A DNA stretch of 11,958 nucleotides from Dehalococcoidia bacterium. GTDB taxonomy: Bacteria; Chloroflexota; Dehalococcoidia; GIF9; AB-539-J10. The position numbers were made by a program, and so were the translations under genes. Shown here piece after piece: positions 1-6,327 of this stretch. The notes below the pieces were generated by a model, which was not told the origin of the DNA, made no database searches, and saw only the letters and a program-made list of their open reading frames with translations. Positions within the stretch are counted from its first letter, which is position 1. Every line of letters starts with the position of its first letter. The stretch is from the NCBI GenBank assembly GCA_023129815.1, contig JAGMBH010000079.1, positions 1 to 11,958 of the forward strand, written 5' to 3'.

Positions 1-34
1 TTCGCTTCGTTCAGAGCTTCGGCTCAGGGTGACA
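1..34. repeat. Fragment of a short intergenic repeat, cut by the window edge
   Basis: The first 34 bases lie just downstream of the gatC stop codon and contain two imperfect copies of the same word: GCTTCGTTCAG at 4-14 and GCTTCGGCTCAG at 16-27, followed by GGTGACA. Words of the type GCTTCGCTCAGGGTGAC are familiar as dispersed intergenic repeats in several bacterial groups. The element begins outside the window, so its full structure cannot be seen. It occupies the place where gatA would follow gatC in many genomes. Confidence 0.45.
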
Positions 35-45
35 GCTAAACGCTC

Positions 46-333
46 TTATTCCAATATTGCTTGCACTTTGAAGCAATTCTCTTCTTGTCTGGGGGCATTG
101 GCTAGAACCGCATTCTGGGGATATGATTTAGCTATCCTGTCTTCCCTGAAAACATTTTGCTGGGGGATAGACGGGGTTACTGGCGGCACATTGGTCGTGT
201 CTATTTCCTCGAGCACCTCGAAGTTTTCCAAGATGTTGGATAGCTGAAAGCTAAATTTTTCGCTCTCAGCTTCACTCAAGCCTAAACGGGCTAGCCAGGC
301 AATATGTTTTACTTGATCGTAGCTTAATTTCAT
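46..333 (-). CDS. gatC: Aspartyl/glutamyl-tRNA amidotransferase subunit C
   Basis: This 95-residue protein is of the usual GatC size. Its N-terminus (DQVKHIAWLARLGLSEAE, about residues 6-23) is the typical first GatC helix, and the C-terminal half has the usual proline-rich stretch (TTNVPPVTPSIPQ) and the FREDR motif near residue 62. GatC is the small stabilising subunit of GatCAB, which amidates Glu-tRNA(Gln) and Asp-tRNA(Asn) in the cytoplasm where a direct synthetase is missing. Neither gatA nor gatB is visible; a repeat follows the stop codon and the window then ends. The ATG start has no Shine-Dalgarno sequence but lies about 18 bp downstream of an extended -10 box. The family assignment is firm; the role in Gln-tRNA or Asn-tRNA formation is known for the family. 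Confidence 0.93.
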   Translation of the reverse strand: MKLSYDQVKHIAWLARLGLSEAESEKFSFQLSNILENFEVLEEIDTTNVPPVTPSIPQQNVFREDRIAKSYPQNAVLANAPRQEENCFKVQAILE

Positions 334-351
334 TTTACGTTAAGAATAATA

Positions 352-360
352 ATTATAGCA
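352..360 (-). promoter_or_regulatory. Extended -10 promoter of gatC
   Basis: On the minus strand the sequence reads TGC-TATAAT, a perfect -10 box with the TG extension. It ends 18 bp before the gatC ATG, which predicts a leader of only about 10-13 nt. No good -35 box lies 17 bp upstream; a TTGTCA (379-384) lies 21 bp upstream, which is too far to be ideal. A TTGACA at 397-402 is not matched by a -10 box at the right distance. Confidence 0.5.
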
Positions 361-435
361 CCTAATTTAATTTCTTGGTGACAATTGCGTAGCACGTGTC
401 AAATTATTTTAAGTAGCTAACCCGACTTTAGATTG

Positions 436-465
436 TTGCTTATCGTCTGGGTGGGAGCTTATAAT
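436..465 (+). promoter_or_regulatory. Probable promoter of the EF-G paralogue
   Basis: A perfect TATAAT at 460-465 is preceded 18 bp upstream by TTGCTT at 436-441. The predicted transcript start near 472 gives a leader of about 48 nt before the preferred ATG at 520. It also makes the upstream TTG at 433 impossible as a start, because that codon would lie before the transcript begins. The promoter is divergent from that of gatC. Confidence 0.5.
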
Positions 466-519
466 TGTAATAATACAGGGAAAGGCTGCGAAGCCAAAAA
501 AGAGAGGATACATAGAATA

Positions 520-2580
520 ATGAACTCATATAAACCAGACAAAGTCCGTAACGTTGTGCTGCTATCTCATTATGGTGCTGGCAAGACTTCCCTCGCTGAA
601 GCGATGCTATTTACCTCGGGGGCTATCAAACGCTTAGGCAGTGTTGAAAGCGGCACTACTACCTCTGATTATGATCCTAGCGAAATTGAGCGCCGCATGA
701 GCATCAGCCTGTCTTTGTTGCCGCAAGAGTGGAAGGGAAGCAAGTTGAATCTCATTGATACTCCTGGTTATGCTGATTTTGCTAGCGAAGTCAATGCAGG
801 TTTGCGTGTCTGCGAGGGAGCAGTGATTGTAGTTTGTGCTGCTTCAGGCGTGGAAGTAGGCACTGAGCAAGTATGGTCCTATGCTGAAAAGATGAATCTA
901 CCTCGCCTGATTTTCATTAATAAGATGGATCGAGATAATGCTGATTTCTTGCGAACTTTGGCGGAAGTCCAGGCTAAATTAGCAGCAAGATGCTTGCCAG
1001 TTCAGCTACCTATAGGGGCGCAGAGTGATTTTCAAGGCGTTGCAGACTTAGTGACTATGAAAGGTTATATTGGCTCTACTTTACAGGAAATAGAGCTACC
1101 CTCTTCGCTTGTGGAGCAAGCGAAAATTAGCCGTGAGAAACTGGTGGAAGCCGTGGTTGAGATTGATGATAAACTCATCGCTAAGTATTTGGAGGGTGAG
1201 GATATAAGCAACGAGGAAATTTTTACGGCTATAAAGCAAGCGACTATAGCCGGTAAGTTAGTGCCTGTTTTTACCGGTTCTGCCTCGCAGAATATTGGCA
1301 TTAGTTCGCTTTTTGATGCTATTAGTAACTATTTGCCTTCGCCTGAAGAAAGAGATACTACTGTAGCTACAAATTTAATAACTGGCGATAAGGAGGAAGT
1401 TAAATCAGAGGCAGGGGAACCCCTAAGCAGCTTCGTTTTTAAGACTAGCGCTGATCCATTTACCGGCAAGGTGAGCTATCTCCGAGTTTACTCGGGCATT
1501 ATTTTCAGTAATTCCCAAGTTTGGAATGCTAACAAGAAGAGCATGGAGCGTATTGGTCAACTTTTTACCTTGTTGGGTAAAAATCAGCAGCCAGTGCCTC
1601 AATTAGCTGCTGGAGATATTGGGGTAGTAGCCAGGTTAAACTTGACCACTACTGGGGATACTCTTTGTGCTCATGAGCGTCCCGTGACCTTTGAAGGCAT
1701 TGATTTTCCTCAAGCAACTTTCAGTATGGCGATCCAACCTCAGACAAAAGCTGATCTGGATAAGATGAGTACTGTCTTACCCAGAATTTGCGAGGAAGAC
1801 CCTTCCTTGAAGGTACATCGTGATCCTGATACTAAGGAGGTCATTGTTTCTGGGGTCGGTGATAGCCATTTAGAGATGGTTAAGGAAAGGATGCGTCGCA
1901 AATTTGGCGTGGAGGTGAAGTTGGAGCCACCAAGGGTTCCTTATAAGGAAACTATTACGGTGCCAACTAAGGCGGAATATAAACATAGGAAACAGTCAGG
2001 GGGACATGGCCAATATGGGCATGTCTTTCTGGAGCTAGAGCCTTTATCTCGGGGTAGCGGCTTTGAATTTGGAGCGAAAGTAGTAGGTGGCTCGGTGCCT
2101 AAGAATTATATTCCCGCGGTAGAAAAGGGAGTCAATGAGGCGAAACAAGAGGGTGTTGTAGCTAAATATCCTGTAGTTGACGTAAAGGTGACGCTTTATG
2201 ATGGTAGCTTCCACCCAGTAGATTCCTCCGATATTTGTTTCAAGATTGCTGGAGCACAGGCTTTAAAGAAGGGACTGTCTCAAGGGCAGCCCATACTGCT
2301 TGAGCCAATAATGAACCTTAATATAACTGTGCCCGAAGCATATACTGGGGATATTATTGGTGAGCTTAATACTAAAAGGGGGCGTGTCCTTGGGATGATC
2401 CCTCAGGAAAACAATAATACTATTCAAGCTCAGGCGCCATATGCAGAGCTGCTTCACTATGCTATAGACTTGAGGTCAATGACGCAAGGGCGTGGCAGCT
2501 TTACCGTGGAATTTAGCCATTATGAAGAAGTACCAGCCCATATTAGCCAAAAGATCGTTACTGGGCAGAAAGCAGAGTAG
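520..2580 (+). CDS. Elongation factor G paralogue (EF-G-like translation GTPase)
   Basis: This 686-residue protein has the full five-domain EF-G architecture. The GTPase domain shows the P-loop SHYGAGKT (16-23), the G3 motif DTPGYADF (80-87), NKMD (134-137) and GSAS (253-256). Domains II to V follow, with the domain IV loop SGGHGQYGHV and the second tip motif HPVDSSD. Two features mark it as a paralogue rather than the main fusA product. The histidine of DTPGH, which canonical EF-G uses for GTP hydrolysis, is tyrosine (Tyr84). The switch I motif RGITI reads RRMSI. I chose the ATG at 520 over the TTG at 433 because family homology begins at NSYKPDKVRNVVLLSH, the extra 29 residues look unlike protein, a GAGAGGA element precedes the ATG by about 12 nt, and a promoter lies inside the longer form. 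It stands alone, without rpsL, rpsG or tuf, which also fits a secondary EF-G. Role in translocation, recycling or stress is not known. Confidence 0.9.
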   Translation: MNSYKPDKVRNVVLLSHYGAGKTSLAEAMLFTSGAIKRLGSVESGTTTSDYDPSEIERRMSISLSLLPQEWKGSKLNLIDTPGYADFASEVNAGLRVCEGAVIVVCAASGVEVGTEQVWSYAEKMNLPRLIFINKMDRDNADFLRTLAEVQAKLAARCLPVQLPIGAQSDFQGVADLVTMKGYIGSTLQEIELPSSLVEQAKISREKLVEAVVEIDDKLIAKYLEGEDISNEEIFTAIKQATIAGKLVPVFTGSASQNIGISSLFDAISNYLPSPEERDTTVATNLITGDKEEVKSEAGEPLSSFVFKTSADPFTGKVSYLRVYSGIIFSNSQVWNANKKSMERIGQLFTLLGKNQQPVPQLAAGDIGVVARLNLTTTGDTLCAHERPVTFEGIDFPQATFSMAIQPQTKADLDKMSTVLPRICEEDPSLKVHRDPDTKEVIVSGVGDSHLEMVKERMRRKFGVEVKLEPPRVPYKETITVPTKAEYKHRKQSGGHGQYGHVFLELEPLSRGSGFEFGAKVVGGSVPKNYIPAVEKGVNEAKQEGVVAKYPVVDVKVTLYDGSFHPVDSSDICFKIAGAQALKKGLSQGQPILLEPIMNLNITVPEAYTGDIIGELNTKRGRVLGMIPQENNNTIQAQAPYAELLHYAIDLRSMTQGRGSFTVEFSHYEEVPAHISQKIVTGQKAE

Positions 2581-2611
2581 GGAATAATACTCTAGCCAGC
2601 TAGTAATTCCC
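2580..2611. terminator. Imperfect inverted repeat at convergent gene ends, possible bidirectional terminator
   Basis: GGGAAT (2580-2585) pairs with ATTCCC (2606-2611). After a 2-nt bulge, TACT (2588-2591) pairs with AGTA (2602-2605), leaving a 10-nt loop. The stem includes the last base of the EF-G paralogue stop codon and the final codons of etfA. Only 11 bp separate the two stop codons, so this is the only place for a shared terminator. No T-tract follows on either strand, so it is not a standard intrinsic terminator. Confidence 0.3.
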
Positions 2612-3593
2612 TTAGCTTCTTAGTGAAGGCGGGTATCACCTCTTCGTAGCGGCCTACCACTCCGAATTTTGCTTCCCTAAATATATTTGCCTCTGGATCC
2701 TTGTTAATCGCTATGATGTTTTTCGAGCCAGAGCAACCTGCTATGTGTTGGCTAGCCCCTGATATAGCTATGGCAATGTAAATATCAGGGGCAACAATCT
2801 TGCCTGTGAGGCCAACGTGCAGTGCCTCCGGTACCCAACCATTGTCAGCCGGTGGGCGTGAAGCCCCTACTGCGCCATGTAATACGTCAGCTAGCTCCTT
2901 CAAGGTCGTTTTGAATGGCTCGGGACCGCCAATGCCTCTACCTCCACTAACTATCACCGGGGCGTCCTCAAGCTTAACCCCGGTTACTTCTTCTTTTACT
3001 TTTTCTGTCACCTTTGTCCTTACCTGTGACATATCTATTTCAACCTTTGTCGGTATGACCTCTCCTTTTCTTGAGTCGTCACGCTCCATTGGCGACATCG
3101 CCTTTGCTCTAATAGTAACTACTTGGGGCATAGTGCTGCAGCTAAATATAGCTTGAGCGTTGCCCCCGTATACAGGTTTTGTTTGCAGAAGCAGCTTTGT
3201 CTCCGGATCTATGCTTAAGTCAATACAATCTGTTGATAAGCCAGTTCCTAATCTAAAGGCGAGGCGAGGGGCTAAATCTCGGCCTGTAGACGTTTGCCCC
3301 ATGAGTATAATTCGCGGTGAAATCTTGCTAGCTAGCTTTTCCACAACCTGGAGGTAAGTATCTGCTTGATACTCCTTGAGTGAAGGGTCTTCTACCGTAT
3401 AAACTTTGTCAGCTCCGAAAGCGATTGCCTCTTTGGGGGTTTCACCTAATGTATCACTGGCTAATAGACAGGACAAATCCTCCTTTAAGTCATCGGCAAG
3501 ATTCCTGCCGCATCCTAGCAATTCAGTAGTAATAGAGGGTAACTTTCCGTTTATTAACTCACCGCAGACTATCACACCTTTATATTCAGCCAT
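2592..3593 (-). CDS. etfA: Electron transfer flavoprotein alpha subunit
   Basis: This 333-residue protein is the FAD-binding subunit of the EtfAB heterodimer, a soluble carrier that takes electrons from acyl-CoA and related dehydrogenases. The C-terminal FAD domain is clear: SGGRGIGG (216-223), GASR (243-246), the stretch from VGLTGKIVAPD to SGASQHIAG (260-286) and INKDPEANIF (296-305) are hallmark EtfA motifs. The N-terminal domain (about 1-190) is the usual EtfA Rossmann-like fold. The ATG is preceded by AAGGAGG with a 5-6 nt gap. It lies 16 bp after etfB and is surely co-transcribed with it. No dehydrogenase, fixC, fixX or quinone oxidoreductase gene is in the window, so the electron donor and acceptor cannot be told from context. 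Confidence 0.96.
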   Translation of the reverse strand: MAEYKGVIVCGELINGKLPSITTELLGCGRNLADDLKEDLSCLLASDTLGETPKEAIAFGADKVYTVEDPSLKEYQADTYLQVVEKLASKISPRIILMGQTSTGRDLAPRLAFRLGTGLSTDCIDLSIDPETKLLLQTKPVYGGNAQAIFSCSTMPQVVTIRAKAMSPMERDDSRKGEVIPTKVEIDMSQVRTKVTEKVKEEVTGVKLEDAPVIVSGGRGIGGPEPFKTTLKELADVLHGAVGASRPPADNGWVPEALHVGLTGKIVAPDIYIAIAISGASQHIAGCSGSKNIIAINKDPEANIFREAKFGVVGRYEEVIPAFTKKLRELLAG

Positions 3594-3609
3594 TATTTCC
3601 TCCTTGGTT

Positions 3610-4413
3610 TTAAATTATTTTTGCCTCTCTGAGTTTTGTAGCTAAATTAACACCAGCCTCTACCAGGGTCTCCCCCCCAATTATTTCACATTTAACTTCC
3701 TTAACCGGTTGGAAAAGTTTAGCTAACTCGACCCGCCTTCCAGCAGCCCCAACTTGGGATAGTTCAAGCCCTATGTCGGCTGGCTTCCATATAGTAGGTT
3801 GTTTTTTAGCTGCTGCCATGATTCCCTTTAGGGCGGGGTAGCGGAGACTACCTAGTTCACTAGTCACAGTAATTAAAGCAGGAAACCCTACCTCCACTAC
3901 TTCATAGCCATCGGGGATGACTCGCTCTACCCTTAACTTTCCATCAGTAACCTCTAGTTTTCGGGCCAAGGTTACAGCAGGGATACCCAGGATTTCAGCG
4001 ATGCCCAGGCCAACCTGCCCGGCATCCCAGTCGGAGGATTGCCGACCGCAGAAAATAAGGTCATACTCTCCTATCTTCTTGATTGCCATTGCCAAAGCAT
4101 AAGCAGTCGACCAACTATCGCCTTCTTCAAAAGCTTCATCCTCCAGAAGGATGAGTTCATCACCGCCCACAGCCAGTGTTTTTTTAATCACATCACGGAC
4201 TAGCTTATTACCCAGGCTAAGTATGGTGATTTTGCCGCCTGCCTTGTCTTTAATCCTCAGAGCAGCTTCCATAGCGAACTCATCATATTGACCAATCACG
4301 GGTTTTACATCTGGTGGCAAAGTCATTTTGTTAGTAGTTGAATCAACCTTAAATACCACTGGCGGTGCCTCTGGATCGGGCACCTGTTTGCAACAGACAA
4401 TCATATTTGGCAT
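3610..4413 (-). CDS. etfB: Electron transfer flavoprotein beta subunit
   Basis: This 267-residue protein is the partner of EtfA and carries AMP or, in electron-bifurcating forms, a second FAD. Visible motifs are the N-terminal CCKQVPDP (7-14), DEFAMEAALR (44-53), the nucleotide-binding core FCGRQSSDWDAGQVG (121-135) and RYPALKGIMAAAKK (191-204). The DWDAGQVG segment deviates slightly from the more usual DGDTAQVG. I cannot decide from motifs alone whether the protein is of the bifurcating type. The ATG is preceded by a strong AAGGAGGAGAG. It is the first gene of an etfB-etfA operon with its own promoter overlapping the end of gltX. Confidence 0.96.
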   Translation of the reverse strand: MPNMIVCCKQVPDPEAPPVVFKVDSTTNKMTLPPDVKPVIGQYDEFAMEAALRIKDKAGGKITILSLGNKLVRDVIKKTLAVGGDELILLEDEAFEEGDSWSTAYALAMAIKKIGEYDLIFCGRQSSDWDAGQVGLGIAEILGIPAVTLARKLEVTDGKLRVERVIPDGYEVVEVGFPALITVTSELGSLRYPALKGIMAAAKKQPTIWKPADIGLELSQVGAAGRRVELAKLFQPVKEVKCEIIGGETLVEAGVNLATKLREAKII

Positions 4414-4438
4414 TTCTCTCCTCCTTTTAAAATAAATT

Positions 4439-4450
4439 TTTCATATGAAA
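4439..4450. promoter_or_regulatory. 12-bp palindrome at the etfBA transcript start, possible operator
   Basis: TTTCATATGAAA is a perfect 12-bp palindrome. It overlaps the first two bases of the etfBA -10 box and the predicted transcript start, a usual place for a repressor site. A palindrome of this length in AT-rich DNA can arise by chance a few times in a window of this size, so only its position makes it notable. Confidence 0.25.
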
Positions 4451-4478
4451 TATAGTTAAAAAATCTGTCCTGTGTCAA
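4449..4478 (-). promoter_or_regulatory. Promoter of etfB-etfA
   Basis: On the minus strand a perfect TTGACA (4473-4478) is followed after 18 bp by TATATT (4449-4454), a five-of-six match to the -10 consensus. The predicted transcript starts near 4442 and gives a leader of about 30 nt carrying the strong etfB ribosome site. The -35 box contains the gltX stop codon, so the etf promoter and the gltX end share sequence. Confidence 0.65.
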
Positions 4479-5938
4479 TAGTTGATTATAGTGGGGGTGG
4501 CTAGTTTTCCTAAAGCTGTGCTAAGCCGTTTGAGACATTTCTCCTTGCCCAATACCGCCATGGTTTGAAATAAGGGTGGTGCTGCAGTACGCCCTGTGAT
4601 AGCCACTCGCAATAAGCCGAAGAATTTTCCTGTGGTTAAGTTTAACTCTGTAGCCAGGGAGCGTAGAATGCCTTCAAGCGAGCCAGCATCCCATGTTTTT
4701 ACTACTTCCAGCCTTTGCAGAGCAATTTTAATAGCCTGAGTAGCATCTAATCCACCACTTAATAGCAGGCTAGTATCATAGGGCAACTCATCAAGGAAGA
4801 AAAAGTCGGCAAGTTGAGGGACCTCAGCTAAAGTCTTAGCTCGTTCTTGGAGTAAAGGTGTGATTTGCCAGATGTAATCCCTATCCAAGGGGCGTTTTAT
4901 CTGGGGGGGCAAATCCTGATCTAAAAATAGAGTGGATTGCCGGGCAAACTCCTCTGGGATTAGTCGGCGTAGGTAAACTCCGTTCATCCATTCCAGCTTA
5001 CGTTTATCAAAGATAGCCGCGGTCTTACTTATTCTTCCTAGAGAGAAATGCTTTATCAATTCCTCTCGGCTTAGCAACTCAGTTCTATCATCGAGTGACC
5101 AACCTAGCAGTGCTAGGAAGTTAATCATCGCCTCAGGAAGATAACCTTGTTCTTTATACTCGATGACGGTGGTGGCACCATGTCGCTTGGAAAGTTTGGA
5201 TCTGTCAGGACCAAGTATCATAGGTAGATGGGCAAATTGTGGAGGTTCCCAGTTTAAAGATTGATAAAGCAGCACGTGGCGAGGAACACTAGGAAGCCAT
5301 TCATCAGCTCTAAGGATGTGGGAAATAGCCATTAAGTGGTCATCCACTACATTGGCTAAATGATATGTTGGATAACCATCGGACTTGAGCAGGATGAAAT
5401 CGTCTAGAGTGCTATTTTGGAAAGTCAGTTGGCCCCGGATTACATCGTGGAAGGTGGTTTCTCCCTCGAGCGGCATTTTGAAACGGACTACGGGTACAAT
5501 GCCGCTTGCCTCTAGTTGAGTTTTTTCTTGCTGTGTTAAATAACGGCAGTGCCCATCATATTTTGGTGGTTGCTTTCGTTTCATCTGTTCTTGACGCATC
5601 GCCTCTAGCCGTTGTGGAGAACAATAACATAGGTAAGCATAACCATCTTTAAGCAAACTGTTCGAGATTTCATGGTAATAATATAATCTTTGTGATTGAA
5701 AATAGGGACCCTCGTCCCAATCCAGCCCAAGCCACCTTAAGCTATCCAGTATGACATCTACTGCCCCTTCTACTTTACGGGCGATATCGGTGTCTTCGAT
5801 ACGCAAGATGAACTTGCCGCCATGATGGCGAGCAAAAAGCCAGTTGAATAGGGCCGTTCTAATATTACCTAAATGCGGGTGGCCCGTGGGGCTAGGGGCA
5901 AAACGGACTCTGACTTGAGGTTGTAACTTGGACTCCAT
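4475..5938 (-). CDS. gltX: Glutamate--tRNA ligase
   Basis: This 487-residue class I synthetase charges tRNA with glutamate in the cytoplasm. The signature region APSPTGHPHLGN (14-25) holds the HIGH-type motif as HLGN, and the KMSKS loop reads KLSKR (248-252). A zinc-site pattern is present with Cys104, Cys106 and Cys131, 24 residues apart as in the E. coli enzyme, with Tyr133 where E. coli has His. The C-terminal anticodon-binding domain is complete and the length is normal. With gatC in the same window and no glnS seen, the enzyme may be non-discriminating and also charge tRNA(Gln); this is inference. The ATG has no Shine-Dalgarno sequence; TATAAT-like boxes lie directly before it, so the transcript may be nearly leaderless. 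Confidence 0.96.
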   Translation of the reverse strand: MESKLQPQVRVRFAPSPTGHPHLGNIRTALFNWLFARHHGGKFILRIEDTDIARKVEGAVDVILDSLRWLGLDWDEGPYFQSQRLYYYHEISNSLLKDGYAYLCYCSPQRLEAMRQEQMKRKQPPKYDGHCRYLTQQEKTQLEASGIVPVVRFKMPLEGETTFHDVIRGQLTFQNSTLDDFILLKSDGYPTYHLANVVDDHLMAISHILRADEWLPSVPRHVLLYQSLNWEPPQFAHLPMILGPDRSKLSKRHGATTVIEYKEQGYLPEAMINFLALLGWSLDDRTELLSREELIKHFSLGRISKTAAIFDKRKLEWMNGVYLRRLIPEEFARQSTLFLDQDLPPQIKRPLDRDYIWQITPLLQERAKTLAEVPQLADFFFLDELPYDTSLLLSGGLDATQAIKIALQRLEVVKTWDAGSLEGILRSLATELNLTTGKFFGLLRVAITGRTAAPPLFQTMAVLGKEKCLKRLSTALGKLATPTIINY

Positions 5939-5946
5939 AATTATAC

Positions 5947-5955
5947 ATTATGGCA
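5947..5955 (-). promoter_or_regulatory. Possible extended -10 promoter of gltX
   Basis: On the minus strand TGC-CATAAT ends 8 bp before the gltX ATG, which would start the transcript at or within a base or two of the start codon. A second box, TATAAT at 5940-5945, lies 1 bp before the ATG and would start the transcript inside the gene. Neither has a good -35 box. Transcription reading through from the upstream gene is an alternative. Confidence 0.25.
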
Positions 5956-6001
5956 TATTTAGCCATTGTAGTATCACTAGAAGATGGGAAACCTAAAAGT
6001 G

Positions 6002-6262
6002 CTATTTAGAAAGGACTCGTTGCAAACCTTTTAGCTGCTCTAGGTGCTTTTTAAGTCTCTGGATAAGTTGCTCAGCTTGTTTCAGAGCATTTTCAGTATC
6101 TTCTATCTCGGTAGTTATCTCAAACAGGACCTGCTTTTGCCGTTCAGCTAAGTCAGCTTCAAAATAAGCTAAATCTTCCATCCCGGCTTGGCCCATTAGG
6201 CGGGATAAAAAGTCATCCTCTCTTTGTATTTGTTCATTAGTAAGTTGGCCAAAAGACTTCAA
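6002..6262 (-). CDS. Small coiled-coil protein of unknown function
   Basis: I do not recognise this 86-residue protein. It is highly charged and rich in Glu, Gln, Leu and Lys, with no cysteine, no signal peptide and no membrane segment. Residues about 35-86 read as one long amphipathic helix with leucine and isoleucine spaced in heptads (for example ALKQAEQLIQRLKKHLEQL at 59-77), so a coiled coil is likely. The start is a TTG at 6260-6262, supported by AAAGGAA 8 nt upstream; no in-frame ATG gives a longer protein. It lies 49 bp after rluD and 63 bp before gltX on the same strand, with a possible promoter of its own. The clean ribosome site, the absence of internal stops and the position in a gene run support a real gene. 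A cytoplasmic oligomer or adaptor is all that can be guessed. Confidence 0.7.
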   Translation of the reverse strand: MKSFGQLTNEQIQREDDFLSRLMGQAGMEDLAYFEADLAERQKQVLFEITTEIEDTENALKQAEQLIQRLKKHLEQLKGLQRVLSK

Positions 6263-6297
6263 GTTATTAATTCCTTTCTAATTTAATTTTGTGTTGG

Positions 6298-6327
6298 AAT
6301 ATAGCATATCCTTATATCTTTACACAA
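6298..6327 (-). promoter_or_regulatory. Possible promoter between rluD and the small coiled-coil gene
   Basis: On the minus strand TGC-TATATT gives an extended -10 box (hexamer at 6298-6303), with a poor TTGTGT -35 box (6322-6327) 18 bp upstream. It overlaps the end of rluD and could drive the 86-residue gene and gltX. The -35 box matches only three of six bases. Confidence 0.3.

Noticed and set aside
29..247. Plus-strand 72-codon open frame opposite gatC
   Set aside because: It is antisense to gatC, begins in the repeat and has no ribosome site or recognisable domain.
397..402. Perfect TTGACA on the minus strand upstream of gatC as a -35 box
   Set aside because: No -10-like hexamer lies 16-18 bp downstream; the good TATAAT is about 39 bp away.
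433..519. N-terminal extension of the EF-G paralogue from the TTG at 433
   Set aside because: The extra 29 residues do not look like EF-G, family similarity begins just after the ATG at 520, and a promoter with TATAAT at 460-465 lies inside the extension.
2800..3156. Plus-strand 118-codon open frame opposite etfA
   Set aside because: It is antisense to an unambiguous etfA, has no ribosome site and a Ser/Thr/Pro-rich low-information translation typical of shadow frames.
4455..4474. T-run (six T on the minus strand) after gltX as an intrinsic terminator
   Set aside because: No GC-rich stem precedes the T-run, and it lies inside the spacer of the etfBA promoter.
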